Source: Mauremys mutica (taxonomy: Eukaryota > Chordata > Testudines > Geoemydidae). Taken from it: a stretch of 64,000 nucleotides of DNA. The translations under genes and the position numbers were made by a program. The stretch lies in NCBI RefSeq assembly GCF_020497125.1, contig NC_059077.1:32005340-32069339 (forward strand), given 5' to 3'. This document shows positions 23,701-35,800 of the stretch, piece after piece. The first letter of the stretch is position 1; every line of letters starts with the position of its first letter. The notes beneath the pieces were generated by a model, which searched no databases, was not told the origin of the DNA, and was given only the letters and a program-made list of their open reading frames with translations.

Positions 23701-24034
23701 GATCTGTAAAATTGAGTTAATAATATCACCCTATCATAAAGGCATGCTGTAAAGCTAACATTTCAGTTAGCTAATATAACATTGGTGAGATACTTGGATA
23801 ATAAGGTGATGAGCACCTGAAGAAAGCCTATAAATACATACACATGGGGATGCCAGATAGGGCCTCACATAATGAAGAAAAGGGAACCTTCTTTAAAAAA
23901 AAAATGTTTTGCTGTTCATTCTTAAAGGCCCAGGCATATTTATACAATATTTAAAGATGGAAAAGAGAAGGATTGCAGAATAAGGAAAACCAAATTCTGC
24001 CTTATTTAAAAAGCGGTGTCTGTCCCTTGCTTAC
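20733..24034. other. Non-coding, MIR and other old repeats
   Basis: No gene recognised. A short ancient repeat (CATGTGCTTAAGTGCTTTCT, about 22813-22855) and a MIR (23660-23770) are present. The minus ORF at 21992-22291 has a GT donor-like word after NLHVQ but no acceptor, so I do not call it. Confidence 0.4.
23660..23770 (+). repeat. MIR SINE fragment
   Basis: TTTGGCAAGTCACTTAATTG, TCTCAGTTCCTGATCTGTAA and AATTGAGTTAATAATATCAC follow the MIR core order closely. Confidence 0.75.
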
Positions 24035-24133
24035 CTTCTTCTTGTCTTTCAGATTCAACCAACTGGACAAGAACCATCTGCTGCAGTATCACAGCCCACC
24101 AGGACAGGAATAGCTTGGAGAACCATGGCATTA
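24035..24133 (-). CDS. Weak candidate exon, minus strand
   Basis: On the minus strand an open frame reading MPWFSKLFLSWWAVILQQM and then VLVQLVESERQEE ends exactly at a good donor (GAAG, then GTAAGC). If an acceptor is used at CTAAG just before TAATG, the first two bases complete a codon begun by a one-base overhang, which is what the candidate at 30909-31092 would leave. The polypyrimidine tract before that AG is poor. Alternatively the ATG is a start. The same DNA read on + looks like an acceptor (TTCTTCTTGTCTTTCAG). Low certainty. Confidence 0.2.
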
Positions 24134-24139
24134 CTTAGC

Positions 24140-26325
24140 CCACAGCTGTTCTCTCACGACTACTGAAAACGTGTCCAAGAGCCAGGTCATACTGCCTAGG
24201 ATCTCCCACAGAACAGATTGCAATGACTCAGGATCTTTCTGGGTCAAGAAAAGTCAGCCAGGCCGCACTGTTGTCCATTTAATACACAGAACCAATTATC
24301 CTGTCTCACGTCCATTCTGGGTATCCTATTTCCAGAGTCTTATTTAAATCTGCTCTAAAAGAAAGCCACAACAGAGGACTGCCTCTCAGCAGCAGTTTGA
24401 AATAAAAAGTAAGTTTTGGGAGTGGGTGGAGGCAAAAGAACAGCAGAGAAACCAATTTACAACCCCAGAGGAAAGTAAAACCATATTAAAGGTGACATTA
24501 TTTTAGATGAATTTACAGTTAATTAAACCACACTGAACAAATAAAACAAAGTTATGGCATCACACACACACACAGGCTGTGTTTTTCTGAGGCCTCTCTG
24601 AAATAAGCATATATAACCATACCCTAGAGTGTGTTAGCTCTTACTGTGTTTATAAAATGGTTACTGTAGTGTTTTTACTAATAAGTGGTAAGTCAGGAGA
24701 ATATGCTCTCAATTACATAACTCAGTCTTCATCAGGCAGCCAGCCAGATTGCTCCCCAAGTCCATGACATTTTATAAGTGATTACTGTTTAAAGGATAGC
24801 TCTCCGGCGAACAAATAAAGTTCCAGAGCAGCTGAACTTGGATGAGATAAACAACTAATGAACTAAATAAGGAAATGAATGTACATTTCCTTTTGTGTTT
24901 CTACATCCGATACTGTTATAGACTGGATGTTTTTCATGTCATTACAACATATCAAGAAAGACTCAGAGTGATACCTCCCTCCCTCCAAAAATAAAACAAA
25001 GTAGTAAATGAAACAACAACAAAGCAACATTTCCCAATCAGAGTTTTAACGCTAACAAGGGCCAAACACTCCATGAAGTTCACAAAGGACTTCATTGGTG
25101 ATATTGATTTTACATGGAAGGCATTCAGACAGGGTTTTATACTACAGCCTCTTACAGTACTAACAGATAGCTGTGATAAATAAGTGAAATAATACTCTTT
25201 TAATCAGTACATTACATGTTCTCTAGGCACATTTTCTTCTTTTCCTGACTTCACTACACTTCTATTAATATCAAACGTGCATCTAGAATATCAGATATAA
25301 AAACATGCCATCAGGCAATGGCTGGAATTACAAATGTGTCTTTAGTAAACTATACAAACACAACAAATAATTTCCAGCACAGCTTTAGTATTACAGCTCA
25401 GATGTACAAGCAAACAAAGATACATACTGATGAACATAAAACATTTTGCTGTTCATGTCATTTTACTTTTGTGTTTTAAACCCCAAAGTGTAACTGAAAT
25501 TTTGAAACATCGGAGTGAGCTAAATACATGAGGTCATTGACTGCAATTCAACTTCTCCTGATGTTAACTCGAGACACTGAAAAAGAAGACAAGGAAAGTA
25601 ATGGGGAAATTGAATTAGTCTGACCTTGTGACAGACCCATTAAAGATCACAAGTAATTTGAAAGGTAGCATCTGGGTGTAGCAGACAATGGGAATTTGGA
25701 AAGTTGCCATGCCCTTAACTCCTCCTTTAGAAAGCACTCTTCCAGCAGCTGCCTTTTTACGCCAATGGGAGTTCCTGCAGGTCCAACCACAAACGTATTT
25801 ATAAAACACATTCACAATTTTGCTGGCTGCTAGTCAGAACTTAAGGAAACATCCGTTGACACCTAAACGGCTACAAACAAAATACTGAGGCTGCTTCGTA
25901 GACAAAAAAAGATGAAGAATTGCTCAATAAATATTTTGTTATGTACATGTAAGAAAACATAGGAATGACACTGGAATGCTTGTTTTTAGGACTAGTGAAG
26001 CTGGAATCACTGTAGAAGTGGATACTCTCACTTTTTGGTAGGTAATGGGAGAGAAATCAGTACAATGCAAACCCTGTTGTTCTTGTGCAAGCCCGATGGT
26101 CTGCTTTGAAGCGCCATTGTAGTCTTTAAAATTGCTGGGTATCTGGCTGATTTAAAGAGGGAGAGCGCTGAAATTAAGAGTAAAATGATCTCCTGGAATT
26201 ACGGATGACAGAAGTACAGCAACTCCACCTATTAGTTCAGTTAAATACAATGGGCCACCATGTGGAGAACTTTTTCAGTCAGTGTACGGTAAGCAAGGAG
26301 AAAGTGATGGTAACCTGTTTGCTTT
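24140..26325. other. Non-coding; short (CA)n
   Basis: No gene recognised. A (CA)n run of about nine units sits near 24561-24578. The minus ORF at 25615-25815 has no splice context or family signature. Confidence 0.4.
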
Positions 26326-26328
26326 CAG

Positions 26329-27130
26329 CTAATGGCTATTACTATTTCCTCTTTGGGAGTATTGGAGGCTGAGACCTTGCCCAGTGGTGAATACTGCGGA
26401 TTGTGGAAAGTGAAAGTGCAACATAGGCAGCAGATTGTATCCAGACAGCTACTATACTACCAAAGTGATTCTTTTCCAGGTAATGGCTTTTTTAATCAAG
26501 GGAGTCAGACTGAAAGTCGAGCTATAAGCGGCTGTTTTAAGAATCTAAGAAGCTTATTTCTGTTTTTGAAGGTTCTGATGGCTCCAAAGCATAGGCCAAA
26601 ATAGACTGCTCAGTTTGAATAGTTTCCTAATTGCGGTGCCTATGAAGGGAGAATTGTTCAGAGAGACTTGGTATCTTTTCCTCCCTCCTTACTGTGAAGG
26701 ATACCTTAACTATAACTGTGGACATGAATGTTGAAGAGACAACAGCTTTTGGGCCAGATGCAAATACAAACTCAGACACTTTAAAAATTGGATCAAAAAT
26801 AGACTCACAAGGAACCTACTAGAGGGCAGTATGGAAAAAACACATGACACCATTAGTCAACAGCCTGACACAATTCAAGAGATTCAGAGTGAATCAGAGA
26901 ACACAGAGACCTTTAATACAGCTGTCAATTAAGGACAATGCCCTCTTGCATAGGAAGCTAGAAGTGCTTGAGAATTCATCAAAGAACAGCAATTTAAATA
27001 TATTTGGACTTCCTGAGAGAGTTATTCCCATGGAAACTTTCCCAGCTCTTGTAGAATTTATATTAAATGAGGCACTTAATCCCTGCCCTCCCTACCTCCC
27101 CCAAGTTTTACATCCTATTATAGTTTTCTG
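26329..27130 (+). mobile_element. L1-like LINE ORF1 remnant
   Basis: L1-type ORF1 encodes a coiled-coil RNA-binding protein. Within 26844-27134 the frame reads LLHRKLEVLENSSKNSNLN and IFGLPERV, then ETFPALVEFILNEAL. This follows the L1/Tx1 ORF1 pattern of a coiled-coil heptad, E-N-x-S-R-R-N-N-L, I-x-G-L-P-E, then F. An ATGGCTCCAAAGC at about 26578, read MAPKHRPK before a stop, could be the ORF1 start. The upstream part (26329-26600) is only tentatively included; it also looks like an exon (CTTTCAG acceptor, GTAATG donor). The copy is interrupted by stops and is inactive. Confidence 0.55.
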
Positions 27131-27329
27131 TTAATTCTATTAGGGAAGGAACTCTTCATCTCATGTTGGTACTTTATATCAGACCTATCCCTTATGGTAA
27201 AAACTAGTTAGGTTCATATTATTTTTATATTATGTGGGAGAGGGAAGAAATTGTATATATAATTACATATACAAAACTACGTTAAAAGAACATTAAAGTA
27301 ATAAAATCAAATAGTCAAAAGTTAGGATA

Positions 27330-27455
27330 AGTACTAAGTGCTTCACAAACATTCATGAATTTATCTTCTCAACACCTCTGAGGTATTATCCTCCCAATTT
27401 TACAGATGAAGAAGAACTCAGGTACCGAGAAATTAAGGCCAAAATTGTCCACTTA
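27330..27455 (-). repeat. MIR-like fragment, antisense
   Basis: TCTGAGGTATTATCCTCCCA, ATTTTACAGATGAAGAAGAA and CTCAGGTACCGAGAAATTAA match the antisense MIR sequence (TTATCCCCATTTTACAGATG...AACTGAGGCACAGAGA). Confidence 0.7.
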
Positions 27456-27764
27456 TTTTGGATGCCCAACTTGAGACTCCCATCACCTGATTTTTCTGAG
27501 TACTTAGCATTTTTATAACACTTCAGCTTCTTCAGCACTCAGCTTCTTTAACCATGAGACTGTCTTTCTCTTCTTGCCACTCCCGCCTCCTCTCCAGCAC
27601 TTCCTAACTTGTGAATGTTTCACTTTGCAACCTTAACATGCTTTTAACTGTTTTGTTCCTCTGTAGGCTTTTCTTATGTTTATGTAATTTTGTATGTAGG
27701 TTTTTTAAAAAAAACATTAAGTGTCAAAACTGAAATTTCATCACATGAAATCATACTGACCTCC

Positions 27765-28010
27765 ACATGGGTCATCGGCAGAATTGGGACCTTTAGGTCC
27801 ACACCACGGACTTCTGTCACTTGAGCTGATTGGAGTCCTGGCAGCAGCAAAAGGCTGTTATTGTTATCCCTTAAGTAGACTAGCTACTAGAGGGGGATGA
27901 GGCACAACACATCTTGCCAGTGGTTCACAGCTACCTGCTGGACAACAAAGGAATGCTGAGACTCAGGACTCCTGGTTTCAATTCCTAGCTCTGGAGAAGA
28001 GTGTGCTCCA
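27765..28010. repeat. Dispersed reptile repeat, family uncertain
   Basis: CTCCACATGGGTCATCGGCA, CCTTTAGGTCCACACCACGG, CTACTAGAGGGGGATGAGGC and CAGGACTCCTGGTTTCAATT recall an old repeat seen in turtles and crocodilians, the last part being MIR-like. I cannot name the family. Confidence 0.4.
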
Positions 28011-28189
28011 GTTCTGTCCTTATCCCAGTCCCCCGCCCTTTCCAAGCACCTATCGCCTGCTACTCCAGCACTTCTCTTTTCCCTGGAGTTCCTGCCTTTT
28101 CCTTCCTATTCTTGTTTGCAGAGTTCCTGTGTCCCCAGTGGCTCTGAGAAGGGAGAGGAGAGGCAATGATCCAGCAATCCCATCTCTGC

Positions 28190-28346
28190 TCAGCAAAGCA
28201 CTTAAGCGCACACTTAACTAAGTAGGGGAGCAGTTCCATTGAAGACAAAGGTATTTAAGCACACACAAGTGCTTTTCTGAATAGAGCTAGGATTACAACT
28301 GTGCCTAACGTTAAGCATGTGCTTAAGTGTTTTACTGAATCAAGGC
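28190..28346. repeat. Ancient inverted repeat (TTAAGCAC class)
   Basis: TTAAGCGCACACTTAACTAA, AGCACACACAAGTGCTTTTC, AAGCATGTGCTTAAGTGTTT and TACTGAATCAAGGCTTAG form the diverged palindromic repeat whose usual form has TTAAGCATGTGCTTAAG. A short second copy is at 22813-22855. Confidence 0.5.
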
Positions 28347-28349
28347 TTA

Positions 28350-30900
28350 GGAGCTAAGTACTATTAAGTGCTGCTGCTTGCAAAAGGAGCTTCATTGCAA
28401 TCTCTTTCTCCCTTAACTCAAAGTGGAGGATCTTGCTACACTTCAGTTTGTCAGTAAACTCTGCCTTTTTTTTTCCTTTTCTCTCTCCACATAGTAAGTT
28501 CCCTGAACAGCTCCCTTCAAAGAGAGAAACCATAAGATACCTTCCTTCTTCACTGTAACATCCACTAAGATAGGCAGCACTGAAACTTTCATTAATTCCC
28601 TCACACTCCCCGGATGATTTTTGAAAATGCCTTTTACCCACGCTCAGACTAGGACTAACTTTCTTTATATAATGTAAAGAACGACTGGAATGACTGTTAT
28701 TTAGGCCAAAGTTTTCAAATTGGATGCCTAAATTTAGATTCCTAAAGCCACATTCAGATGCTTAATTAAATGTAGCCTGATTTTCAGAGGTGCTGAGCAC
28801 TTCAGGAGCCCAGCATCACTGAACCTCAGGCCACTTAAATAATCTATATTTAACCACTTCTTTAGCAGTTTAACTTCAGGCTCCCAGATTGGAAATGTCT
28901 CACCTTAGATTTTTCATCATAGCAAAAGAAAAAAATAATCCTTAACTAGAATTTCCTTTCAATCAAATAAAATGGAGGTTTTCAAAACAGTGTGGTCCAC
29001 CTTCATTATACAGCAGCACACAGTGCCAATATGGTGTCTTGGTTAAGCTGAGTTTTGATATAAATAGGGCTCTACCTAGAAAAGTGTTTCCTTAACCCTG
29101 AGTACAACTAACTTGCAATATGAACTAACATGGAGCAAAATACAGATATTCCTTCTTTTTGAGTTGCTTCTTCTTACCATTGTATCCAAAAAACTTCAAT
29201 AAAACCATTCATTTAAAGAATTCCCCCCCCAAAGATAGCCAGAACTCTCCCCCATAGCTGACTTTGCAGCCACACCAACTAAAAATAAAACAGGAATTAT
29301 GAAGTCAACTAATGTGTTATCTATTACAAAGGGCAAAAAGAATGTAGCTTGCAGTGAACACAAAGTATTGCATGCCTCAAAGGAAGACAGCATCATCCTA
29401 CATCCTACCAACTGATAACAGCAGGGCCAACAATTACCCTTAAACATGACTATACAAAATCCCCTCAAACACAGAGCCACACAAGAATTTGGGATAACTG
29501 GCCACTGTCATTTGCTGTTAATACCAAAGATTAGTAAAGAAAATACAACTCCACAGCTAGGAATTTGTCAAAAGCATAAAAGGAATTTGCCTACATACCA
29601 CCAAGATGCTATCTACCACACTCCTGGAATCAAAGCACAGTGGCAGAATCTAAGTAGAGGTTCCAACAAGTAAGCTGATTTCTTAAAATAAAGCATTAAT
29701 ATGACCAGAAGAAGAGAGCGCTATTAGTATGAAAAATATTAATTTAAAAATCCTCCCCAGTGTCAAACAATACACATTCATGACATGGCCCTTTAATAAG
29801 TTACGGATAAAATATTATTTATTGGGCTACCCCTAGAATGGATTAAATCTTTTTTAAGAAGTAAAATCACTCTTAATGCAGAGTTAGGAGAAAAAAGCCT
29901 TATTATACACAATCCTCACTCACATATCCATGGAGGGATGAATGATTTCATATAGCAGTTGTATTGAGAGACACCCTGAACGTTTGTAATATTGCTAATG
30001 AATTTGCCAGTTCTAGGAAAGCCCACGTACTTGAACATTTGCTTCATTTTCATCTGCCAAAAAATGTAACAAAATGGAATTTAGTGCCCAGCATCATTTC
30101 TTGTTCCTTATGTATAACTGGAATTACTAAGCACTCAATTAGGACACGATACTCTTTTTTTAAAATGACTTTTTGTACAGAAAATTCATTTAGTTCCATG
30201 TCTTCTTCAGAACATCTGTTTCTCCTTAGACATGCATTACACAACTTATCATCCAAGGATATAACTGGATGGAGGAAAATGAACAAGAGTCTAAAAGCAA
30301 ATACAACCTTGATCAGATTTATCTAGTTAAACCAGATTGTGTGTTTTATAAATATTGTTTTTTATTAGTAAGAGTTATTCTCAATGTCTATGGTACATTT
30401 CTCTCTCTGCAAAGTTATGTTAGCTATTTGTGTATGCAAGACCTGTAAATAAGTGCTCATATTAGTTATGTACTTCCCAGAATCAAAGCTTGAGTCTGAA
30501 ATGTGGCCTAATTCAATACTTCCCACTCCTCCCCCGCCTTTTTTTTTTTTTTTTTAAAGTACCAGGTATATGTAAGTGAAACATGGAGCTGTATAGGTGA
30601 TAGCATGAAAATTAGTAGCATCCTTTTCTGCTTATGCTTTGTCATCTATAATCTACAGTATACATATTAGAAACACAAAATCTGAGCTAAAGTTAAAGAA
30701 TGTATAGCAGCAGGGTTGGAAAATTTCAGAAAGAACTGTTCTAAAGGTTTACTGATGAACTCTTATTAAAACATATAGCACTGATACTATACTCTGATCA
30801 GGAAACGCTTAATCTAAACAGAGTATAAAGGAAGCACACAGACAGTCTTGCAGACTAAAATTTGAAAGTCGACACCACTGAGACAAGATAGGATAGTGTG
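28350..30900. other. Non-coding DNA
   Basis: I see no coding segment. The TGATTTTCAGAGGTGCTGAG motif near 28778-28800 belongs to a widespread old amniote repeat. A T-run of about 19 bases is at 30537-30556. Confidence 0.4.
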
Positions 30901-30908
30901 CTCATTAC

Positions 30909-31092
30909 TACTATTATTTTGAGTGATCTTTTCAAGCCACTCAACAGTCGTGTGGGCTGCCATTGATGAGGCATCTTTAAAACAGTACAAGCCCCAAATC
31001 AGGCATTTCACAGCGCTCTGGAACCAATACAAAATTCTTGTTGAATGTAGGAGATGCATTTTAGCTGCAAGAGTCACAGAAAGTACAGCTTT
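30909..31092 (-). CDS. Candidate internal exon, minus strand
   Basis: On the minus strand the acceptor CAAATGTTCCTGATTTCAG is followed by an open frame of 61 codons. It reads KAVLSVTLAAKMHLLHSTR, then SAVKCLIWGLYCFKDASSM and AAHTTVEWLEKITQNN, and can end at a GTAATG donor (GTA, then GTAATG) leaving one base. The helical, leucine-rich peptide with AAHTTVEWLEKI resembles a helical-repeat (ARM/HEAT-like) protein, but I do not recognise it. The open frame continues past the donor to a stop at 30814-30816, so it could also be a terminal exon or a chance ORF. Confidence 0.33.
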
Positions 31093-31094
31093 CT

Positions 31095-31874
31095 GAAATC
31101 AGGAACATTTGAAAATACTTAGTCAGAAAAGAGTATGAACCGAATTGCTTAACTGACACCTTAAGGAGAATATCCTCGTTCAACTGGATTCAGCTACCAA
31201 TTACTGGACACACATTCTTATAAATGAGAAAACACAAGCTATCTTTTCTTCCATAGTTTCCTGGAACATATCAATTACAAGTGACCCTTGGGAAACCATA
31301 TGCAAAAACCAAATGAGATTTCCTAACAACAGTACACTGATATGGTAAAAGCTAAGCACTATTTTACTTGAACATTAAACCTAAACCCTTAAAGAGACAA
31401 ATATAATCTAACCCTAAATACCAAACTAAATATTAGGAGTCAAGTTAAGAACCAAAACACTCTAAAAATTAAACAGCTGTCTAAGGGGCTTCATTCTCCT
31501 CACACACTGGTGTAAATCAAATGTAACTGCATTGAAATCAACAGAATTACAAATCAGACCATAAAACTCTGGTTTTGAAAGTTTAAGGAAAGAAAAGATA
31601 TATACTACTGAAGCATGAAATAACAGAAGGTGTAAGGAAGGCTTTTTTTTTGTTTTGTTTTTTTGCAGAAGCAAGACAATTTCATTAAATTAAAAGGTAA
31701 CACATTTAACGTTGTTAAATATATTAATTAGACCATGGAACTCAAGTGCAGGATGCTAGGTGAAGCAAATGTATTATGGAAACACACAACACCACTTTCA
31801 AGATCCATCGGTCCTACACACACAGGCTCCGGAACAGGAGGGAACCAGGGGACCATGGTCCATCATTTTTAAAA
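31095..31874. other. Non-coding; traces of ancient repeat
   Basis: An old inverted-type motif (ACTGGTGTAAATCAAATGTA, about 31505-31555) is present. No gene seen. Confidence 0.35.
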
Positions 31875-31882
31875 GTGGGAGG

Positions 31883-32118
31883 CAGGGCCGGCTCCAGGCA
31901 CCAGCCCAGCAAGCAGGTGCTTGGGGCGGCCAAGGAGAAGGGGCGGCATGTCCGGCTCTTCGGAGGCGGGTCCCTTGGTCCCTCTTGGAGGGAAGGACCA
32001 GCTGCTGAATTACCGCCGAAGACTGAAGCGGTGGCGGTAGAGCTCCCGCAGATCGTGATCGTGGCTTTTTTTTTTCCCCCTTCTGCTTGGGGCAGCAAAA
32101 ACCCTGGAGCCGGCCCTG
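31883..32118. mobile_element. GC-rich hAT MITE, 236 bp
   Basis: It begins CAGGGCCGGCTCCAGGCACC and ends CCCTGGAGCCGGCCCTG. The flanking 8-mers are identical: GTGGGAGG at 31875-31882 and 32119-32126. The termini are of the same class as the 1.58-kb element at 4453 and the MITE at 59859. The ORFs crossing it on both strands are shadows of its GC-rich sequence. Confidence 0.93.
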
Positions 32119-32317
32119 GTGGGAGGGCATAGCTTACACACTTTTTGCTGGTGTAAGGGCGAGCAACGGGGGAGAAGGGGTGAAGAGGAGCAAGCAGGGG
32201 CCGGCTCTTGTGGGGAAGAGGCAGCGCGAGGGCAGAGGCTGGGTGGAAGGGGAGGCATGGGGGGTGGTGCCACGGTTCAGGCACAGTGGCTTCCCCACTT
32301 TTAGGGAGCTTCTGTCA

Positions 32318-32875
32318 CTCCTGCCTATCACAATATGTGGTATACCTCATCCAGTGTACTAAAAGCCCTAACAACTATGTGGGTGAAGACAGACCATCAC
32401 TATGCTGTTGAATGAACTCAGAGACAAATGATAAAAGACAAAAACACAGTATCACCAATGGGCAAACACTTTTCACAAAATGATCACTGCATATCTGACC
32501 TCTGCATCCTCGTCCTCAAAGGAAACCTGCACACCTTCAAAAGATTAATCTGAGTGCTTAAATTAACAATTTTGCTAGACACTAAAAGTCACAGTCTTAT
32601 TACAATAATCTGCAACCCTATAACCCCCACTTTTTGTCCTGTATCTGCAAAGGCATTAACAGGCAACTTCACTTTGAATAGTCTCTTACAACATGTGTTA
32701 ACTACGTAGGCTAAACAATATGTTCCACCTTGTATTTAGCTGCATCACTCCATCCGAGGATCTCTAGGTAGCTCAAAAGCTTGTCTTTCACCAACAGAAG
32801 AAGCTGGTCTAATAAAATATATTACTTCGCTCACCTTGTCCCTCTTATTTTCTGGGACCAACACATCTACAATAC
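32318..32875 (+). mobile_element. Penelope-like element 3' fragment (GIY-YIG remnant)
   Basis: Penelope-like elements encode a reverse transcriptase fused to a GIY-YIG endonuclease. The frame ending at 32411 reads VVYLIQCTKSPNNYVGE, which fits the endonuclease core (Y-L-I-x-C then Y-V-G-E). Downstream, after stops and shifts, the DNA matches the rest of a turtle Penelope tail: AATGATAAAAGACAAAAACA, CCTCAAAGGAAACCTGCACA, TTGCTAGACACTAAAAGTCA, and the terminal ACCAACAGAAGAAGCTGGTC and TAATAAAATATATTAC. The usual catalytic region after YVGE is disrupted. 5'-truncated and dead. Confidence 0.75.
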
Positions 32876-32879
32876 TGCA

Positions 32880-35800
32880 AATAAAAGGGATTGTATGTGA
32901 GTAAGAACAGCATCTGTAATTACACTTCTAGACTAATACAACAAGAGGTTCCTCTGCTTCAGGGAATGACCACAAGGTTGGACTAAAAATAATTAAACCA
33001 TTATATGATACAACATAAGCAGGTGCATTATGGGTGTTTTACGCTTTTCTCAATTATATGACAGCCATTGGAACGAACACTAAAGTACGGAAAGCCCTAT
33101 GTTTCTGACAGTATAAAGGAGTGCTCTGAATTGCTTTATAATACAGTGCTTTTAATAGTTTATTTTTGTTTTTTGGCTGAAGGCTATTGGCTTGGCATTC
33201 CAGGGTTTTGTCACAGTGTGAATGACATATTTATATATTGTGTTGTTATGGTAAACAGCTCAGCTAACTTCATTCAGAGGTACAAAAAGAAATCCTGGGC
33301 TGAAGGGGAAGCCATAGACAGTAGGGGAGCTCAAAAATACAACAGATTCGACAAGTGGAGAGTCAGTGAGTGTTTTAATTCTCCCAACAAGTTTTGTGTT
33401 TTCTCTTACTTCCAAACGTATTTTACATTTTGAGAGTTTGGTGGGTCAGCTCTGGGTCAATTATGGGAAGATGGTTTCCACATGACAGAAGTCAATAGAA
33501 TTTATGTAAAACAAAAATGTAGGACCACACCACATGTTTTGGTTTCACTCGTGGGGGTATGGGAATCAAACACATCTTGACTCTGGAGGTATAAGAGCAG
33601 TGTGATCTTCTTCAAGCACAGATTCTGAATAAGGAGAGGGCTGGATGGACTGATGTGCATATGGCATCTCCTCACCAAAACCATAACTTGTCACATTAGT
33701 TTCCTCTTTTGGGTGGGTGGGAATGGGGAAACAGGTGCAGGCTAAAGCCCACAGTTGGTAAGGATACCCACATCAAAGTTGCAGTGAGGATTTAGTATAG
33801 ATGGCCCTTGCATTCTCTAATATTGGAGACCTGTTAATTTTGTGGGCTGTCTTGTTTTCCTGTTTTATCTAGGGGGAGATGATGCAAGCTTCATTAACAT
33901 GAAAGAAGACTTCAAGAAACCAAATGAGGGGAGCCTGAAGTCTCCTGACTCCTACTATGCAGGAATATCCTCACTTAGAGGATAAGGGTCAAAATAAATG
34001 AATAAATTAAAGGAAATATCAGCTTTAGTGTAACAACTCCCATGAATACAAATATTCACTTTTCACACAGCACACACAAATGCTACTATTATACAGATTA
34101 AAAATGGGAAACACAAAGTTTACTTTCAAGTCCAAAACAGTATTATGATTTCCTCACATTTTCCCATGTCTTTTGGACTTTTCACCATAATGTGTCTGGG
34201 ATTTTTTTATTTATTTTTTTTTAAACCAAGGTGGCATATACTAGAGCTTCTGAATGATTGTCTTTCCAAGATTGCTTTTCCTACTCACACCACGGGGAAA
34301 TATAGTAACTATTTGCTTGTATGACTGTAAACATAATGTTCAAAGATCAGCATGGCTCCCTAGGAAAATAATACCCTGATTTTTCACAGCTCCATTCAGG
34401 TGATGCTCTACTCAGCACTTTATAAATTAGCCTATTGCTGCAGAGATCTAATTCTGGCTATCCAACTGACTGTGTGTGGACTTGAGTGCATCTTCATCTC
34501 CCTAGGTGAAACCCTAGCTCCAATGAAGCCAATAGGAGTTTCAGTTTCTCTTATCTGTAAAACAGGGATAACACTCACTTTTACTCACCAGGCCCAGGGT
34601 GCATGTGTATGCTGAGGATGGATAACTGTTCATAAAATGATTTAAAAATACATTATGTCCTATAGAAATATTCATCATTAAAACTTGTGGAGAAAATAAA
34701 CTTTTTGACATATGGTGAAAGTGGTGTACAATGATAAAGACAGACCATTCTGTAATTCCTAACTAAAAATACAGGCTTTCATGTATTGGAAAGAGATGGG
34801 GGCATGTTTCAACACCACACTTCCTAAAGCTTTTGAATCATCATAAAGCATGTGACTAAGAATCTCTGCAATGAGATTAGTGTGAGGTTCCATGAAAACA
34901 GAGTTACAAATGACCTCACTTAACTTTGTTTTGGGAATACAGGGTTGGGTAGTCTAAATTTTCATATTAACATCTGCAGGGCATTTCAAAATCCTGGCAT
35001 AAACAGTAACACCTACATTCCAGATCTAATTCTTTATCCTCCTTCAATATGTATAAGTTAGGGTGTGTGGATGGAGGAGTTCTTTAACTGAAGCCTCCAA
35101 TATAAATATATATATTTTATTCCTCAGAAACGGGTCCTCTCTCTCTCACCTGTAAGTTAACTAAACAATGCAAGTCATGTTGCTTTTACCCAGAGCTCAT
35201 TTTTATACATATGGACATTCTCCACAGTAGAAACTAAGATGTGCAAGCACCTGAATATCAACTATAGTGAGCTAGCTTCATAAGCCTAAGTGCTTCATAG
35301 CCAAAACTACACATTAGCAGAGAGAGGGAAGGGTAGTTTTGACTAAGAAGCAGAGTCTTATGAAACTCAGTATCTATGAAACTTCGTATCTATCTGCTTG
35401 AACACCTTTGTTTCTACTGTATAAATGCGTGCAGAATGTCCTTTAATCCAGACTAGCCAACATTGCTAGTTATGATTAAATTACAAATACTTTACTTACC
35501 ACCTCTTCATGAGAAGCTGAAAGAATACATTTATATATAATTCACAATGACTTTTGATCAATTTTATTCTTATTTTGGTGTATTTAAAATCGTAATTAGG
35601 GAGAATAAAAGCCTGATCATGTACATTTGTCAGGAACTGAACTTTTCTACAGTGTTCTGGGCACTCAAGGGAAATAAGAAACAGAATATTATTCCATCAT
35701 AGTTCCCAGCAGAGTTACATATCAATATACCTTCCTTTCCAGTTTATACAAAGGCCAGATACAGAGGCAAATGCACAAAGTATGACATTACCCATACTGA

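Noticed and set aside
31760..32411. Dense ORFs on both strands up to 156 codons
   Set aside because: They follow the GC-rich MITE and adjoining GC-rich DNA. Only the VVYLIQC...YVGE piece matches a known family.
35507..35523. A 17-nt minus-strand segment between a TATTCTTTCAG acceptor and GTAAGTAAAG donor
   Set aside because: Splice words alone; a 17-nt segment gives no coding evidence and such pairs occur by chance.
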